Shown piece after piece: positions 9,079-18,116 of a stretch of DNA of 38,183 bases. The stretch spans positions 1 through 38,183 of the forward strand of contig CALXTR010000013.1 in the NCBI GenBank assembly GCA_944391475.1, written 5' to 3'. Below the pieces are notes generated by a model. The model did not search any database, had not been told where the DNA came from, and worked only from the letters and a program-made list of their open reading frames with translations. Position 1 is the stretch's first letter. Each line of letters starts with the position of its first letter. Origin of the DNA: an uncultured Alphaproteobacteria bacterium. Its GTDB lineage: Bacteria > Pseudomonadota > Alphaproteobacteria > RF32 > CAG-239. The translations under genes were made by a program, and so were the position numbers.

Positions 9079-9260
9079 TGGCTTACCTTATCTTTGTTTA
9101 GTTTATTTTATCACTGTATCCTGTTTTTAACAACATTTTTATCCGCTTTGTGTATTTATCTAAATCTTGATGCGTTTTTACTTTATTTTTACAAAAAAAT
9201 GACTTATAGTATACAAACAGGTATTGACCTAATACTTAAATCTATATGAAAAGGATTATA

Positions 9261-9836
9261 ATGATGAAAAATTCTATTACTGCTTTAATGGCTGCCGTTT
9301 CTATGGTTGCTTTGGCATCTTCAGCTAGCGCTTTTGAATATAACCCATATGTTGGGCTGAGCTACAATTATAGCGACGTAAACACAAAAGGAATCGGCGG
9401 AGCTTATAACCCTGAGTTTAATTCGGGCACTATCTCTCTTGGTACTAGCTATAACAAATATTTTGGGACGGAACTTTTTTATCAGATTAGTGACAATTAT
9501 GCAAAATCTTATAGCGATATCAAATTAGGATCTCGCTTCCAAGCTTATGGGCTTGATTTGTACGGATATCTCCCGATGGGTTGTGATCAAGTGTTCTCCT
9601 TGCTCGGTACTGTCGGTGTGGCTGAATATCAATTCAAACACAAAATGATGATTAATGGTTTTGACCGTGAATCTGTTAAGGACAAAGGCATTGGTTGGAG
9701 AGCCGGTCTGGGTGCTCAATACAGCATTAATGAAAACTGGGACATCCGCGCTGTTGCTCGCTATGTTAACTTTAACCAACTTGATGGTCTTGACCATATG
9801 ATGGAATATACAGCAGGTATCAAGTACAACTTCTAA
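9261..9836 (+). CDS. Outer-membrane beta-barrel protein
   Basis: A signal peptide ends at A-S-A, followed by about 165 residues of alternating polar/aromatic strands and a C-terminal phenylalanine (K-Y-N-F), the BAM recognition pattern. Blocks such as YNPYVGLSYNYSDV and the ending YTAGIKYNF fit the OmpA-like/OMP_b-brl 8-strand barrels. The frame allows ATG at 9246, 9261 or 9264; I chose 9261 because AAAGGA lies just upstream of it, inside the longer version. Substrate or partner is unknown. The upstream 167 bp are A/T rich and probably hold the promoter; a terminator follows. Confidence 0.75.
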   Translation: MMKNSITALMAAVSMVALASSASAFEYNPYVGLSYNYSDVNTKGIGGAYNPEFNSGTISLGTSYNKYFGTELFYQISDNYAKSYSDIKLGSRFQAYGLDLYGYLPMGCDQVFSLLGTVGVAEYQFKHKMMINGFDRESVKDKGIGWRAGLGAQYSINENWDIRAVARYVNFNQLDGLDHMMEYTAGIKYNF

Positions 9837-9855
9837 ACCAGATGTGTATATGCTT

Positions 9856-9887
9856 AAGGGGAAGGTTCAAACTTTCCCCTTTTTTTT
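9856..9887 (+). terminator. Rho-independent terminator of the beta-barrel gene
   Basis: Stem AAGGGGAA / TTCCCCTT (9856-9863 with 9874-9881) followed by eight T (9880-9887), 20 nt after the stop. Confidence 0.88.
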
Positions 9888-9972
9888 GTATCTGATAAAA
9901 AAAACATTTGGAATATAACCAAACCTATCTTATAGTAGATTTAATCGTATAATTGATTGTAAGGATAGATTG

Positions 9973-10446
9973 ATGAAAAAAATTGCTTATACCTTAATGG
10001 CACTTTGCTTAATTTCTGCTTGTTCCGAACAAAAAGAACCAGAGCAGGAAACAACTAAAAAAACCGGATTTGAGGATATTGTGTTTGCTTATAAAGCAGG
10101 CGAACTAAGTGACAGCTGCATGACCGATAGTCCCATGGTTTGCGCCATGGATATTGCGGCAAAATGCACCATCGACCCCAAACGCGCCGAGTGTGATAAA
10201 AACAAACTTCCAGGGTTTATATTTATGGAAGACGAATCTTTGCAACGTCCAACCGAAATGACTTTCCGCGTCTACAAACTTAAACCATTAAAAAGCGGAA
10301 GTGTTGAGTTGTATACCGAAAGTACTTGTAATGGAAATTGGTTTGGTTTATGTCAGGGAAACATTATTTATGTATTGACACCCAACGGGGACAAATGGAA
10401 CGTTAATGACATTTATGCCATTGCGGCTCCCGAAAACCAAAACTAA
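9973..10446 (+). CDS. Small lipoprotein of unknown function
   Basis: The N-terminus MKKIAYTLMALCLISAC is a lipoprotein signal peptide with lipobox I-S-A-C (C17), followed by a charged linker. The mature part (about 140 residues) contains several cysteines (S-C-M-T, V-C-A-M, K-C-T-I, E-C-D-K, T-C-N-G, L-C-Q-G) that probably form disulfides in the periplasm. The start is ATG 9973 rather than the adjacent TTG, with AAGGAT upstream. I do not recognise the family. Confidence 0.72.
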   Translation: MKKIAYTLMALCLISACSEQKEPEQETTKKTGFEDIVFAYKAGELSDSCMTDSPMVCAMDIAAKCTIDPKRAECDKNKLPGFIFMEDESLQRPTEMTFRVYKLKPLKSGSVELYTESTCNGNWFGLCQGNIIYVLTPNGDKWNVNDIYAIAAPENQN

Positions 10447-10457
10447 TCTTACCACCT

Positions 10458-10488
10458 AAAAAAGCCGGTCATAAAACCGGCTTTTTTT
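10458..10488. terminator. Bidirectional terminator
   Basis: Stem AAAGCCGGT / ACCGGCTTT (10461-10469 with 10476-10484), with an A run on the left and seven T on the right. It serves the plus-strand lipoprotein gene and the convergent minus-strand gene. Confidence 0.87.
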
Positions 10489-10506
10489 ATGAAATATGCT
10501 GATGGC

Positions 10507-10950
10507 TTAATCTTCACTTACACTTTCGTCTACTTCATAATAGCCACTACCATCAGAATTTACAGCACCACTTACGGTTTCTTCTATACTAACAGATGAA
10601 GGCATATCATTTCCGTTCATCGAATTCTCAGAATTTCCGGAGGCGCCGTTATTATTACTTTGCGTTCCTCCTTCCCCTTGGGCAGCACTATCTGGCTGTG
10701 GCGAGGCAGTAACGTCATTGGCCGGATTATTATTCGTTCCCTCAAGTAATACGCCCGAACCGGCATTCGTATCCGACGGCGGCGTGGCACCTTCTCCAAC
10801 ACCTGTAGTAACGATGTATCCTTCTTCTTCAATGACCAACATATTATTAGAATCGGCATTACCAACAGTCTGACCTTGGCTATCAGCATAAGCCTTAAAA
10901 CCAAGAACCGCAGCAGAGGCGACTAGTACTAGTGCTAATGTTTTTCTCAT
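10507..10950 (-). CDS. Acidic low-complexity exported protein, unknown function
   Basis: A signal peptide (MRKTLALVLVASAAVLGFKAYA) is followed by about 125 residues rich in Asn, Ser, Gly, Asp and Glu, with no cysteine, few aromatics and almost no basic residues. It looks intrinsically disordered and strongly acidic. No enzyme or binding motif is seen. Such proteins may be periplasmic or surface spacers; I assign no function. It is convergent with the lipoprotein gene. Confidence 0.6.
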   Translation of the reverse strand: MRKTLALVLVASAAVLGFKAYADSQGQTVGNADSNNMLVIEEEGYIVTTGVGEGATPPSDTNAGSGVLLEGTNNNPANDVTASPQPDSAAQGEGGTQSNNNGASGNSENSMNGNDMPSSVSIEETVSGAVNSDGSGYYEVDESVSED

Positions 10951-11005
10951 ATCAAAACCTCTAGTGTTATTATTAACCTAACAAGGTTTGATATATGCAT
11001 TATTA

Positions 11006-12034
11006 TCACTTATTCAAGGTTTTAAGCAGGGCTTGTCCATGACGGCCTCGCATTAAAATCATGGCAAAGGAGCTCAAAATTATCGTAACTGCTGCAAACC
11101 AAGCCGCCGGATTGAGATGCACGGCAGGCAAAACCGTAAAGGCGGCAAAACTTGCCTCGACCAAATAGGTGAAAACGGCCTGCAAAGAACGATACATCAT
11201 AAAATATTCATTATTGCTCAAGCAAATTGCATAAAAATAAAAATACATCGATATTGCATAAAATGCCACACCGGTAACCAGACCTCCTAGTAAATTTGGC
11301 AAAGAGATAAACTCGTGTGGAGACGGCATACGGCGCAATATGTGCGTGTTGGCAACCACATCGGCCGGAAGCAATGAAGCAATAACTGACAACACAACAA
11401 AGAACAGCACAAAAGCCGCACTGCTGGCAAGCAATATCCATCCAGTAACCGCACAGCGTTCGCGAGTGCTTAATTCTTTTTTATTACCGGGGTGAACCTC
11501 TGCAAAAATTGCTCTAAGAGCCGTGAGCAATGAACCACCAAATACCCATAAAGTAGCAATCAGCATTATATGTGCGGGAAGACCGGCCACAATCACCAAA
11601 CATCCAATCAATATAAACACCATGGCCAGCAAATCTATCCGATTGGGGCGGCGGTGCAAAAACAGCCATGTTAGCAACAGAGAAAACACAATCTCAATAT
11701 TGGTAAGTAAATTGGTTTGCGTGGAGGATATGTAAACAAAAGCATATATCAAACAGATATTTTTCAAAATCTGTGTCAGCCCGAAAAACCATGTATTCCA
11801 ATTGCGCAAAATGGGTTTGATTTGTACCTTATAATCGCCAATTGCAATGAGTGTCATTGCGCAAAACAACGCATTGGAGCATGCAAGGGCAAGCGGGTGA
11901 CAGCCATATTCAACCACCAAAAAACGTAGGCTGACATTCAAAAGGCCCCAAAAAAACACTGTTCCGATAGACAACATACCGGCTTTTAGCAAATTTGTCA
12001 TACTGCCCCCATATGATTGGTTGTTTTTAGCCAT
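11006..12034 (-). CDS. EamA/DMT-superfamily membrane transporter
   Basis: The 342-residue protein has about ten hydrophobic segments in two halves, as in the drug/metabolite transporter (EamA) superfamily. The first half includes WGLLNVSLRFLVV and the segment T-N-L-L-T-N-I-E-I-V-F-S-L-L-L-T-W-L-F-L; the second half ends with a helix and a short basic tail. Substrate cannot be inferred. An internal ATG at 12001 (MTNLLKAG) is an alternative start with a GGGGGC stretch upstream; neither start has a clear Shine-Dalgarno. It stands alone, divergent from the HAD phosphatase gene. Confidence 0.75.
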   Translation of the reverse strand: MAKNNQSYGGSMTNLLKAGMLSIGTVFFWGLLNVSLRFLVVEYGCHPLALACSNALFCAMTLIAIGDYKVQIKPILRNWNTWFFGLTQILKNICLIYAFVYISSTQTNLLTNIEIVFSLLLTWLFLHRRPNRIDLLAMVFILIGCLVIVAGLPAHIMLIATLWVFGGSLLTALRAIFAEVHPGNKKELSTRERCAVTGWILLASSAAFVLFFVVLSVIASLLPADVVANTHILRRMPSPHEFISLPNLLGGLVTGVAFYAISMYFYFYAICLSNNEYFMMYRSLQAVFTYLVEASFAAFTVLPAVHLNPAAWFAAVTIILSSFAMILMRGRHGQALLKTLNK

Positions 12035-12172
12035 TATATTCTAATCTTTACGAAAGAAAATCTATTTTTGCAACTTATGCCCTTTGTCATTGAAAATTGC
12101 CCGCCACAAGGCAATATTATATATTGACGAACGCTTTGTTTATGCTAATCTATGAGGAGTTTTTTTTGAGTA

Positions 12173-12901
12173 ATGTTAGAGTGGAGACCTTGGGTGTTTG
12201 CAGGTAAAAAAGCAATAATTTGGGATTTGGACAATACCTTATATCGGATTACACCGGAGTTTGGTGATATTCTTGATTCCGTAATGGCACGAGTTTGTAT
12301 TGAGCAGCTTGGGGTTAATCTCGACTTTGACACTGCTAAAGCTAAGGTCAAAGAATCTTTTGCCAAATATCGCGATGGTGGGGAAATTTTTTACCGCGAC
12401 TATGGGGTCGATGTGAAAAAGTTTTACCATGCTTATCATGATAACGTACCTTACGAGCTCATTGAACCCTATGAAGGGCTGGCAGAGCGTTTGCGCTTGC
12501 TGTCTTTAGAGCAATTTGTATTTACTTACAGCAGCCATTCTCTGGCAGAGAAAATTCTAAAAAAACTTGGTCTGTTTGAGATTTTTGAAGGGCGCTTCTA
12601 CTCGGTAGAAGATTTTAACCACACTAAGAAAAACGAAAGTGCTGACGCTTATATTCAACTCTGCCAAACTATTGGATTTGATCCTACAGAGTGCATTTTT
12701 GTTGATGATAGCTATTCTAACCTCATCTATCCTAAAGAGATTGGAATGACAACCGTGCGCCTATATTATCGTGAAAATTCGGCTAAAGGCGAAGATTATA
12801 TTGATGCTGCTTATAACGGTATTAACAAATTCTTAGACGATGTACTGCCAATTTTTAATGCTAAAGACAACACTCAAGCAACCGATTTATCGGCAAATTG
12901 A
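12173..12901 (+). CDS. HAD-superfamily phosphatase, pyrimidine 5'-nucleotidase-like
   Basis: All four HAD motifs are present: motif I W-D-L-D-N-T-L-Y (nucleophile and acid Asp), motif II F-T-Y-S-S, motif III lysine in N-H-T-K-K-N-E, and motif IV F-V-D-D-S. The D-x-D-N-T-L-Y form and the 242-residue length match the pyrimidine 5'-nucleotidase-like HAD group (subfamily IA). It would be cytoplasmic; the substrate may be UMP/CMP or a related phosphate. The C-terminal 15 residues are divergent. The last 15 nt overlap the end of the convergent gene at 12887-13561. Confidence 0.82.
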   Translation: MLEWRPWVFAGKKAIIWDLDNTLYRITPEFGDILDSVMARVCIEQLGVNLDFDTAKAKVKESFAKYRDGGEIFYRDYGVDVKKFYHAYHDNVPYELIEPYEGLAERLRLLSLEQFVFTYSSHSLAEKILKKLGLFEIFEGRFYSVEDFNHTKKNESADAYIQLCQTIGFDPTECIFVDDSYSNLIYPKEIGMTTVRLYYRENSAKGEDYIDAAYNGINKFLDDVLPIFNAKDNTQATDLSAN

Positions 12902-13561
12902 ATTTTCAAAAGCATAATTGGAAGCATTGTCTAACTTGCCTTGCTCGATTTCAAGTTCTTTTTTGAATACTGCTATCAATGGCTCAATGCGTTTAGAATA
13001 TGCTTCCGCAATCTGTTCACTGCCTCGGCTCAGAGCCGAGCGGCTCATTGCCGTTACCGGTTCGGCCGGAATTTCTTGGCTTATTTTCTTGATGGCTTGC
13101 TCAAATAATGGAATAAAATATTCCAGAGCTTTGACATTTATTTGTTGATGGGTTTGCTCGTGCCTTAAAACCAAGTCATGCATACATGTTCCCTCGCGCA
13201 AGTCTCGGCTCACATATATCTTGGGATTGGCAAAGCCTAAATAAAATTTTATCTCAACCGGATAGGCACAAATCTCACCGCTATTAGTTCTCCGCCCTTC
13301 CGAACTAACATCAACTTCCCATTTGACTGTACCGGTTGCTAGTCCGTTGGCAAAAATACCCCGCTCAATTACCCCATAGCTCATACCAACTTTGGTAATC
13401 CCCATTTGATCTTTACTGAAATCATATTCTAACTTGCCATAAGAAGTATAAAAGCTTAAACGCGGTTGCGGTTTTAGCTCGGAACAACGATTGAAAGCAG
13501 CCGCCTCAAAAGAAAGCTGCACACCCAATAAAATCGTTAATATAAAAAAAAGCTTTTTCAT
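12887..13561 (-). CDS. Exported protein with HExxH motif, putative zinc-dependent hydrolase
   Basis: A signal peptide (ends near A-A-A-F, residue 23) precedes a 200-residue mature protein with cysteines at 26, 98, 126 and 223. The central segment V-L-R-H134-E-Q-T-H138-Q-Q has the HExxH zinc-protease pattern, on a predicted helix, as in DUF922-like periplasmic proteins; a downstream third ligand is not obvious. The first half is strand-rich. It is 46 bp from the divergent exported-protein gene at 13607 and overlaps the HAD gene tail-to-tail. Metalloprotease activity is an inference from the motif alone. Confidence 0.62.
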   Translation of the reverse strand: MKKLFFILTILLGVQLSFEAAAFNRCSELKPQPRLSFYTSYGKLEYDFSKDQMGITKVGMSYGVIERGIFANGLATGTVKWEVDVSSEGRRTNSGEICAYPVEIKFYLGFANPKIYVSRDLREGTCMHDLVLRHEQTHQQINVKALEYFIPLFEQAIKKISQEIPAEPVTAMSRSALSRGSEQIAEAYSKRIEPLIAVFKKELEIEQGKLDNASNYAFENSICR

Positions 13562-13606
13562 GTATAATAAGCTATATGAAATTGGTTAATGTATGGTTGA
13601 TGGGCG

Positions 13607-14161
13607 ATGAAAACTTATAGGTTAAGTCTATTGATTTTGACGATGGCTGTGTTGGCAGGGAGCGATACTGCCACAGCGCAATATGTGCGAAAAAAAGTGG
13701 TTCCCAATTATTTCATTCCGGCTCAAGAGCTGGCGCCCAAGCAAGAAAAACTCCCTCCGATAAAATATCAATATGGCGAAGGAGAAACTATTACTACCCG
13801 CTCTTATGACAATATGCCGACAACTAAAACCATTGCTGATAAAAATATTGTACCTCAAACAAGCACTACTGATTTGCCTTTAACGACCGATAACTCAAGT
13901 GAGACAAATGAACCAAGCTTGAGTGAAGTCACTTTAGACTTGCCTGACAGCTCCTCAAAAGAAGTTCCGGATTATCAGCAAAAATATCAAGAATATTTAC
14001 GCGACATTAAAAAGGTTGCCGCCGGCAAGAAAATGCCCCACAATCCTCAGCTGGAGCAAGATTTGTCCAAGATGAATTCTGATGAGCGAATCTTAATTGA
14101 TAAAAAATTTAATGCCGAACGCGATGTTCTCAGTGATTTCAAAAACGCCTTACAACAATAG
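13607..14161 (+). CDS. Exported protein of unknown function
   Basis: A signal peptide ends at T-A-T-A-Q (about residue 25). The mature part starts with a basic Val-Pro-rich stretch, continues with a long Thr/Ser/Asp/Pro-rich disordered segment (about 60-125) and closes with a charged helix including D-Y-Q-Q-K-Y-Q-E-Y-L-R-D-I-K-K. There are no cysteines and no catalytic motif. I do not recognise it. It is divergent from the HExxH protein (46-bp gap) and convergent with smpB (3-bp gap). Confidence 0.6.
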   Translation: MKTYRLSLLILTMAVLAGSDTATAQYVRKKVVPNYFIPAQELAPKQEKLPPIKYQYGEGETITTRSYDNMPTTKTIADKNIVPQTSTTDLPLTTDNSSETNEPSLSEVTLDLPDSSSKEVPDYQQKYQEYLRDIKKVAAGKKMPHNPQLEQDLSKMNSDERILIDKKFNAERDVLSDFKNALQQ

Positions 14162-14164
14162 TTC

Positions 14165-14647
14165 TTAGTGTGCGGCCATAATTCGCTGTTTGTCTCGGTT
14201 CCAATCTCTTTGTTTCATGGTTTCGCGCTTGTCATAGAGTTTTTTACCGGTACCAAGTCCAATCTCGAGCTTGGCTCGCCCCTTGTCATTAAAATACAGC
14301 CTGATTGCGACCAAAGTCGTGCCCTTGCGCGAAAGAGAAGCAATGATGCTATTGATTTCTTTGCGGGTTAGCAACAGTTTACGGTCGCGTTTCTCAACGT
14401 GGCTCTCATAACCGCGGTTGGCATATTCGGCAATATACATATTGGAAATATACAGCTCATCGCCTTTCACAACCCCATAAGCATCATTGATATTGGCGTG
14501 TCCTAAGCGCAGCGACTTCACCTCAGTACCGAACAACTCAAGGCCGGCCACATATTTGGCATCTATCTGATAATCAAACCCGGCACGGCGGTTTTGCGCC
14601 ACCAGTCCGCTGGTGATGAAGTCACGGCGTTTGACACTTTTGCTCAT
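14165..14647 (-). CDS. smpB: SsrA-binding protein SmpB
   Basis: SmpB binds tmRNA and brings it to stalled ribosomes for trans-translation. The 160-residue protein has the oligonucleotide-binding barrel with the conserved A-G-L-E-L-F-G-T-E-V-K-S-L-R block, D-A-Y near residue 55, L-L-L-T-R-K-E-I, and the basic C-terminal tail G-K-K-L-Y-D-K-R-E-T-x-K-x-R-D-W that enters the decoding site. It starts 2 nt after argS. No tmRNA gene was found in the window. Confidence 0.96.
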   Translation of the reverse strand: MSKSVKRRDFITSGLVAQNRRAGFDYQIDAKYVAGLELFGTEVKSLRLGHANINDAYGVVKGDELYISNMYIAEYANRGYESHVEKRDRKLLLTRKEINSIIASLSRKGTTLVAIRLYFNDKGRAKLEIGLGTGKKLYDKRETMKQRDWNRDKQRIMAAH

Positions 14648-14649
14648 GG

Positions 14650-16440
14650 CTATTCTCCGCTTTCTCCTACTGTGCTTTTGAGCATAACCTCGGGAGCATT
14701 AATCCCCAGCAAATACAAGAGTTGCTTGAGCATATCGCGGGTGATGCGAGCCAGTTGCAAGCGCGAGGATGCGAGCTCATTATCATTGGCGTTAACAATC
14801 GGCGAGGCATTGTAAAAACTACTGAAACTCTGCGCCAGATTGTACACAAACTCAGATATGATACTCGGCTCTTTCTCTGCAGCAGCACGCTCAACCACAT
14901 TGCCAAACTGGGCAATCTTCAAAGCCAAGGCTCTTTCTTCCGCATTGCTCAATTTGACTTTGCCAGACTTGATGCCAGCCTCTTGTGCCTTGCGGATAAT
15001 GGAGTTAATACGGGCAATAGCATATTGAATATAAGGCCCCGTTTTGCCATCAAAACGAGCAAAATCTTCCAGACTGAAAATATAGCCTGAGGCGATATTG
15101 TTTTTCAAATCTTGGAACTTAATGGCCGCAATGGTAATTTCATCTGACATCTTATCAATTTCGTCCTGAGTATAGCCCTGGACATCTTCGGCTTTGGGCA
15201 TGGTTTTACGCACGGCCTCTTTAGACATCTTAACCAAATCTTCCAAGTTCATTACACCACCGTCACGAGTTTTGAAGGGCTTGCCATCCTTGCCGTTGAC
15301 CGTACCAAAACCAATATGAACCAACTTGGTGTCAGGACAGATACCCAACATCTTGGAAGCCTCAAACACCTGCTCAAAGTGCAGTGATTGACGCAGGTCG
15401 GTCACATATATAATCTCTTCGGCTTTCAAATCGTCAACCCGCATTTTGATAGTAGCGATATCGGTGGCCGCATAGGTGAAACCGCCGTCGCTTTTCTCTA
15501 AAATGACCGGAGGTTTGGGTTTGGCACCTTCCTCAAGGCGGATAATCTCGGCACCTTCATCTTTTTCCAACAAACCTTTTTCTCTGGCAATATCCATAAT
15601 CTCATAACAGGTTTGATGCGCGTCGCTCTCGCCTAACCACAAGTCAAAATTGACATCGAGCTCATCATAATTCTTTTTAACCGCATCAACTGATACATCT
15701 CTTAAATGTTGCCACAAGGCGCGATAGCCTGGGTGACCATCTTGAAATTTGGCAGTGATAATGCGAGCTTTTTCACGCGCCTTTTCATCTTCTTTACAAC
15801 GTGCCGAGGCTTTCTTATAAAGCTCGGTTACTTCCTCAACCGTATAAGGTGCAGTGGTGGGAAATCCATCTTTTTTACTATCATCAAAATAGGGCCAATC
15901 GGGGTGCAAATCCATAACCTCTGAGATAATCATACCCATCGGAGTACCCCAGTCGCCAAAGTGAACATCGGAAATTACATTATGGCCGATAAACTTCTCG
16001 AGACGTCTAATCGCCTCACCGATAACCGCCGGACGCAAGTGACCAATATGCATTGATTTAGCCACATTCGGACCGCCGGAATCAATCACGATATTTTGCG
16101 GCTTATTGGTTTTAGCACAACCCAATCTCTCATCGGCGCCAATACCGTCCATCAACTCTCCTAAAAACTCATCTGCCAGCGACAGGTTGATAAACCCAGG
16201 ACCATCAACCGAAATTTTGGCAAAGCTCTTATCTTGCTCCAATTCGCCTGCAATCAGTCCGGCAATTTCACGCGGGTTTTTGCGCTCACTTTTAGCCAAA
16301 GCCAATGCGCCGTTGCATTGCAAATCGCTCAAGTCGGGGCGGTCAGACATTTTGACCACCGCAAATTTGCTATCCAAGCCTAATTTTTCAAAGACAGTTT
16401 TTAGTTTGGCGTTAATCACGCTCTCGATTGACAAATTCAT
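14650..16440 (-). CDS. argS: Arginyl-tRNA synthetase
   Basis: ArgRS charges tRNA-Arg with arginine. The 596-residue class I synthetase has the N-terminal Add-1 tRNA-binding domain (1-110), the Rossmann domain with the signature N-V-A-K-S-M-H131-I-G-H134-L-R, and the second region N-G-K-D-G-K-P-F-K-T-R-D-G, replacing KMSKS as in many ArgRS, followed by the C-terminal DALR anticodon-binding domain (about 475-596). It is the first gene of an argS-smpB pair. Confidence 0.96.
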   Translation of the reverse strand: MNLSIESVINAKLKTVFEKLGLDSKFAVVKMSDRPDLSDLQCNGALALAKSERKNPREIAGLIAGELEQDKSFAKISVDGPGFINLSLADEFLGELMDGIGADERLGCAKTNKPQNIVIDSGGPNVAKSMHIGHLRPAVIGEAIRRLEKFIGHNVISDVHFGDWGTPMGMIISEVMDLHPDWPYFDDSKKDGFPTTAPYTVEEVTELYKKASARCKEDEKAREKARIITAKFQDGHPGYRALWQHLRDVSVDAVKKNYDELDVNFDLWLGESDAHQTCYEIMDIAREKGLLEKDEGAEIIRLEEGAKPKPPVILEKSDGGFTYAATDIATIKMRVDDLKAEEIIYVTDLRQSLHFEQVFEASKMLGICPDTKLVHIGFGTVNGKDGKPFKTRDGGVMNLEDLVKMSKEAVRKTMPKAEDVQGYTQDEIDKMSDEITIAAIKFQDLKNNIASGYIFSLEDFARFDGKTGPYIQYAIARINSIIRKAQEAGIKSGKVKLSNAEERALALKIAQFGNVVERAAAEKEPSIISEFVYNLAQSFSSFYNASPIVNANDNELASSRLQLARITRDMLKQLLYLLGINAPEVMLKSTVGESGE

Positions 16441-16506
16441 CTCATTTCCTTTGCTTATTTTATCTGCGCCACAATTTACTCAAAAAAATTCTAAATTTCA
16501 AGACGC

Positions 16507-16839
16507 TTATTTGACACACTTAAAGTACAAATGATTGGGTAAAAACAATCGGCATGTCAGAAGGGTTTCTTTGGTTTGCACAGCATGCGTACCCGTCTTG
16601 TGTTTGCGGCACTCCTCATCGGCCATTTTTTGTAAAGTTTCAAAATCCGTGGTCCACTTGTTATAGCAAATTGCCGGGGCATTGGGCTTGGAAGCTCCGA
16701 CATACAAATGCGCCTCATCTTTAGCTCCGGCCTCGCGGCGGCGATCAACAAACGGATCTAGCAAAGAACAACCGTTAAGAACCAAGCACAAGAGTATAAG
16801 ATTTAGCAATTTAGCCCTAGACAATTTTAAAAACTCCAT
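16507..16839 (-). CDS. Small lipoprotein, conserved in alphaproteobacteria
   Basis: A lipoprotein signal with lipobox L-N-G-C (C24) is followed by 86 residues with D-P-F-V-D-R-R-R-E-A-G, Y-V-G-A-S-K-P-x-A-P-A-I-C-Y-N, a central D-E-E-C and the ending L-F-L-P-N-H-L-Y-F-K-C-V-K. I believe similar short lipoproteins occur across alphaproteobacteria, but no function is known to me. It is divergent from the UPF0149-like gene, with a 30-bp gap holding both start regions. Confidence 0.68.
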   Translation of the reverse strand: MEFLKLSRAKLLNLILLCLVLNGCSLLDPFVDRRREAGAKDEAHLYVGASKPNAPAICYNKWTTDFETLQKMADEECRKHKTGTHAVQTKETLLTCRLFLPNHLYFKCVK

Positions 16840-16869
16840 TACATTATGTTTTAGTTATGACAACTATAT

Positions 16870-17493
16870 ATGAAGAAGTTAAAAATGAAAAGTCAAAATA
16901 ACTATATTGGTGATGATAAATTTCAGAAAATGTTGGAGCATTACAACTGCACAACTCCAATTAACGTAGTCAAGATGCGGTTTATCGGGGCAATTTGCTC
17001 TCCTAACCTTGAACTTAGGCCAACCGATGTTATCTCTTCTTTTTGGCCCCAAGGGCAATCCCCCCGACTTGAAACCAAAGACGAGGCCGACCTTTTCTTC
17101 AAGTTTTTTATGGGGTTGTGGGACGAATGCTTTGAGAAAGTTCAACAAAACAAAATATCCCTCCCCGTCCACAAGTTCAAAGGCAAAGAAGAACTAAAAT
17201 CTCTCTGCGAAGCTCGTTTTGCCGAAATTGAAATGGGGTTTGTCGAAGGCTTTTGGGGCGGTTGTCAAGACCTAAAAATTCCGGCCTATATTGCTGAAAT
17301 CATTGATTCTATTTCTGATGTGGCCGAGATATATCAGCTTTTGATAAAAAAACTTGACAATGGCTCGGAGATAGATGACATTTCTACTACCGTGGCACAT
17401 AGCGACAGTATGGTCGAAAAAGCCATCAGCTTTATTATCGAGAATTCGGTACTGCCACGAATTGACAGTCTGCGTCGTGAAGTAAAAAAATAG
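16870..17493 (+). CDS. UPF0149/YecA-like protein
   Basis: This 207-residue cytoplasmic protein resembles the UPF0149 (YgfB/YecA) fold in pattern: F-I-G-A-I-C-S-P near the N-terminus followed by a W-containing loop, helices, and the segment E-I-E-M-G-F-V-E-G-F-W-G-G at about residues 119-131, matching the family's W-x-x-G-F-x-x-G block. The C-terminal 50 residues are helical and charged. No zinc-binding tail is present. ATG 16885 is an alternative start. It is probably co-transcribed with the nitroreductase 30 nt downstream. Confidence 0.5.
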   Translation: MKKLKMKSQNNYIGDDKFQKMLEHYNCTTPINVVKMRFIGAICSPNLELRPTDVISSFWPQGQSPRLETKDEADLFFKFFMGLWDECFEKVQQNKISLPVHKFKGKEELKSLCEARFAEIEMGFVEGFWGGCQDLKIPAYIAEIIDSISDVAEIYQLLIKKLDNGSEIDDISTTVAHSDSMVEKAISFIIENSVLPRIDSLRREVKK

Positions 17494-17523
17494 CAACAGA
17501 CTGAACTATAAAGGAGAGATATT

Positions 17524-18045
17524 ATGGATTTAATGGAAGGCCTTTTAACCCGGCGCTCAGTGCGTAAATTTACCGATGAACCGGTGGCCAAGCAAGATAT
17601 TTTAGATATTATCAAAGCTGCTCAATATGCTCCGAGCGCTCATAACACTCAGCCATGGAGCTTTTTGGTTATTGAGAACAAAGAAATCTTGAAGCAATTT
17701 CGCCACGTGCAGCGTTCGGCTTCTTTTGCCGAAAATGCACCTTTGGTGATTTTGGTCTGCGGCAACACCGAACAAGCTTTTCATCGCGAAAAAGAAGGCT
17801 GGTCTTATCTTGAGATTGACTGTGCGGCTGCTACTCAAAATCTTTTGTTGGCGGCTCATGCCAAAGGTTTGGGGGCTTGTTGGTGCGGCGCAACTCCAAT
17901 GACTAAACCGATTGAAGCTATTCGTGAAATGTTGCACTTGCCTCAAAATATTCAGCCATTCTCAATTGTGGTTATCGGGCATCCGGCCGAAACACCTAAG
18001 CAACCGGAAAATCGGTTTGATGAAACTAAAATTCAGTGGGCCTAA
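17524..18045 (+). CDS. Nitroreductase family flavoprotein
   Basis: FMN-dependent oxidoreductases of this family reduce nitro compounds, quinones or flavins with NAD(P)H. The 173-residue protein has the FMN phosphate-binding start T-R-R-S-V-R-K-F, the A-P-S-A-H-N-T-Q-P-W block (about 37-46) and the G-L-G-A-C-W-C-G segment (about 116-123). It is near the short end of the family. Shine-Dalgarno AAAGGAGA precedes the ATG closely. Confidence 0.88.
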   Translation: MDLMEGLLTRRSVRKFTDEPVAKQDILDIIKAAQYAPSAHNTQPWSFLVIENKEILKQFRHVQRSASFAENAPLVILVCGNTEQAFHREKEGWSYLEIDCAAATQNLLLAAHAKGLGACWCGATPMTKPIEAIREMLHLPQNIQPFSIVVIGHPAETPKQPENRFDETKIQWA

Positions 18046-18061
18046 TCCACTATAGCAAAAC

Positions 18062-18088
18062 AAAAAAGCCCCTCATAAGAGGGGCTTT
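18062..18088. terminator. Bidirectional terminator
   Basis: A 10-bp stem (18065-18074 with 18079-18088, AAAGCCCCTC) with a 4-nt loop. The T run is six long on the minus strand (18062-18067) but only three on the plus strand, so it works best for the minus-strand gene. Confidence 0.82.
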
Positions 18089-18116
18089 AGTGAATCAACA
18101 AACCAACAAAATATGA

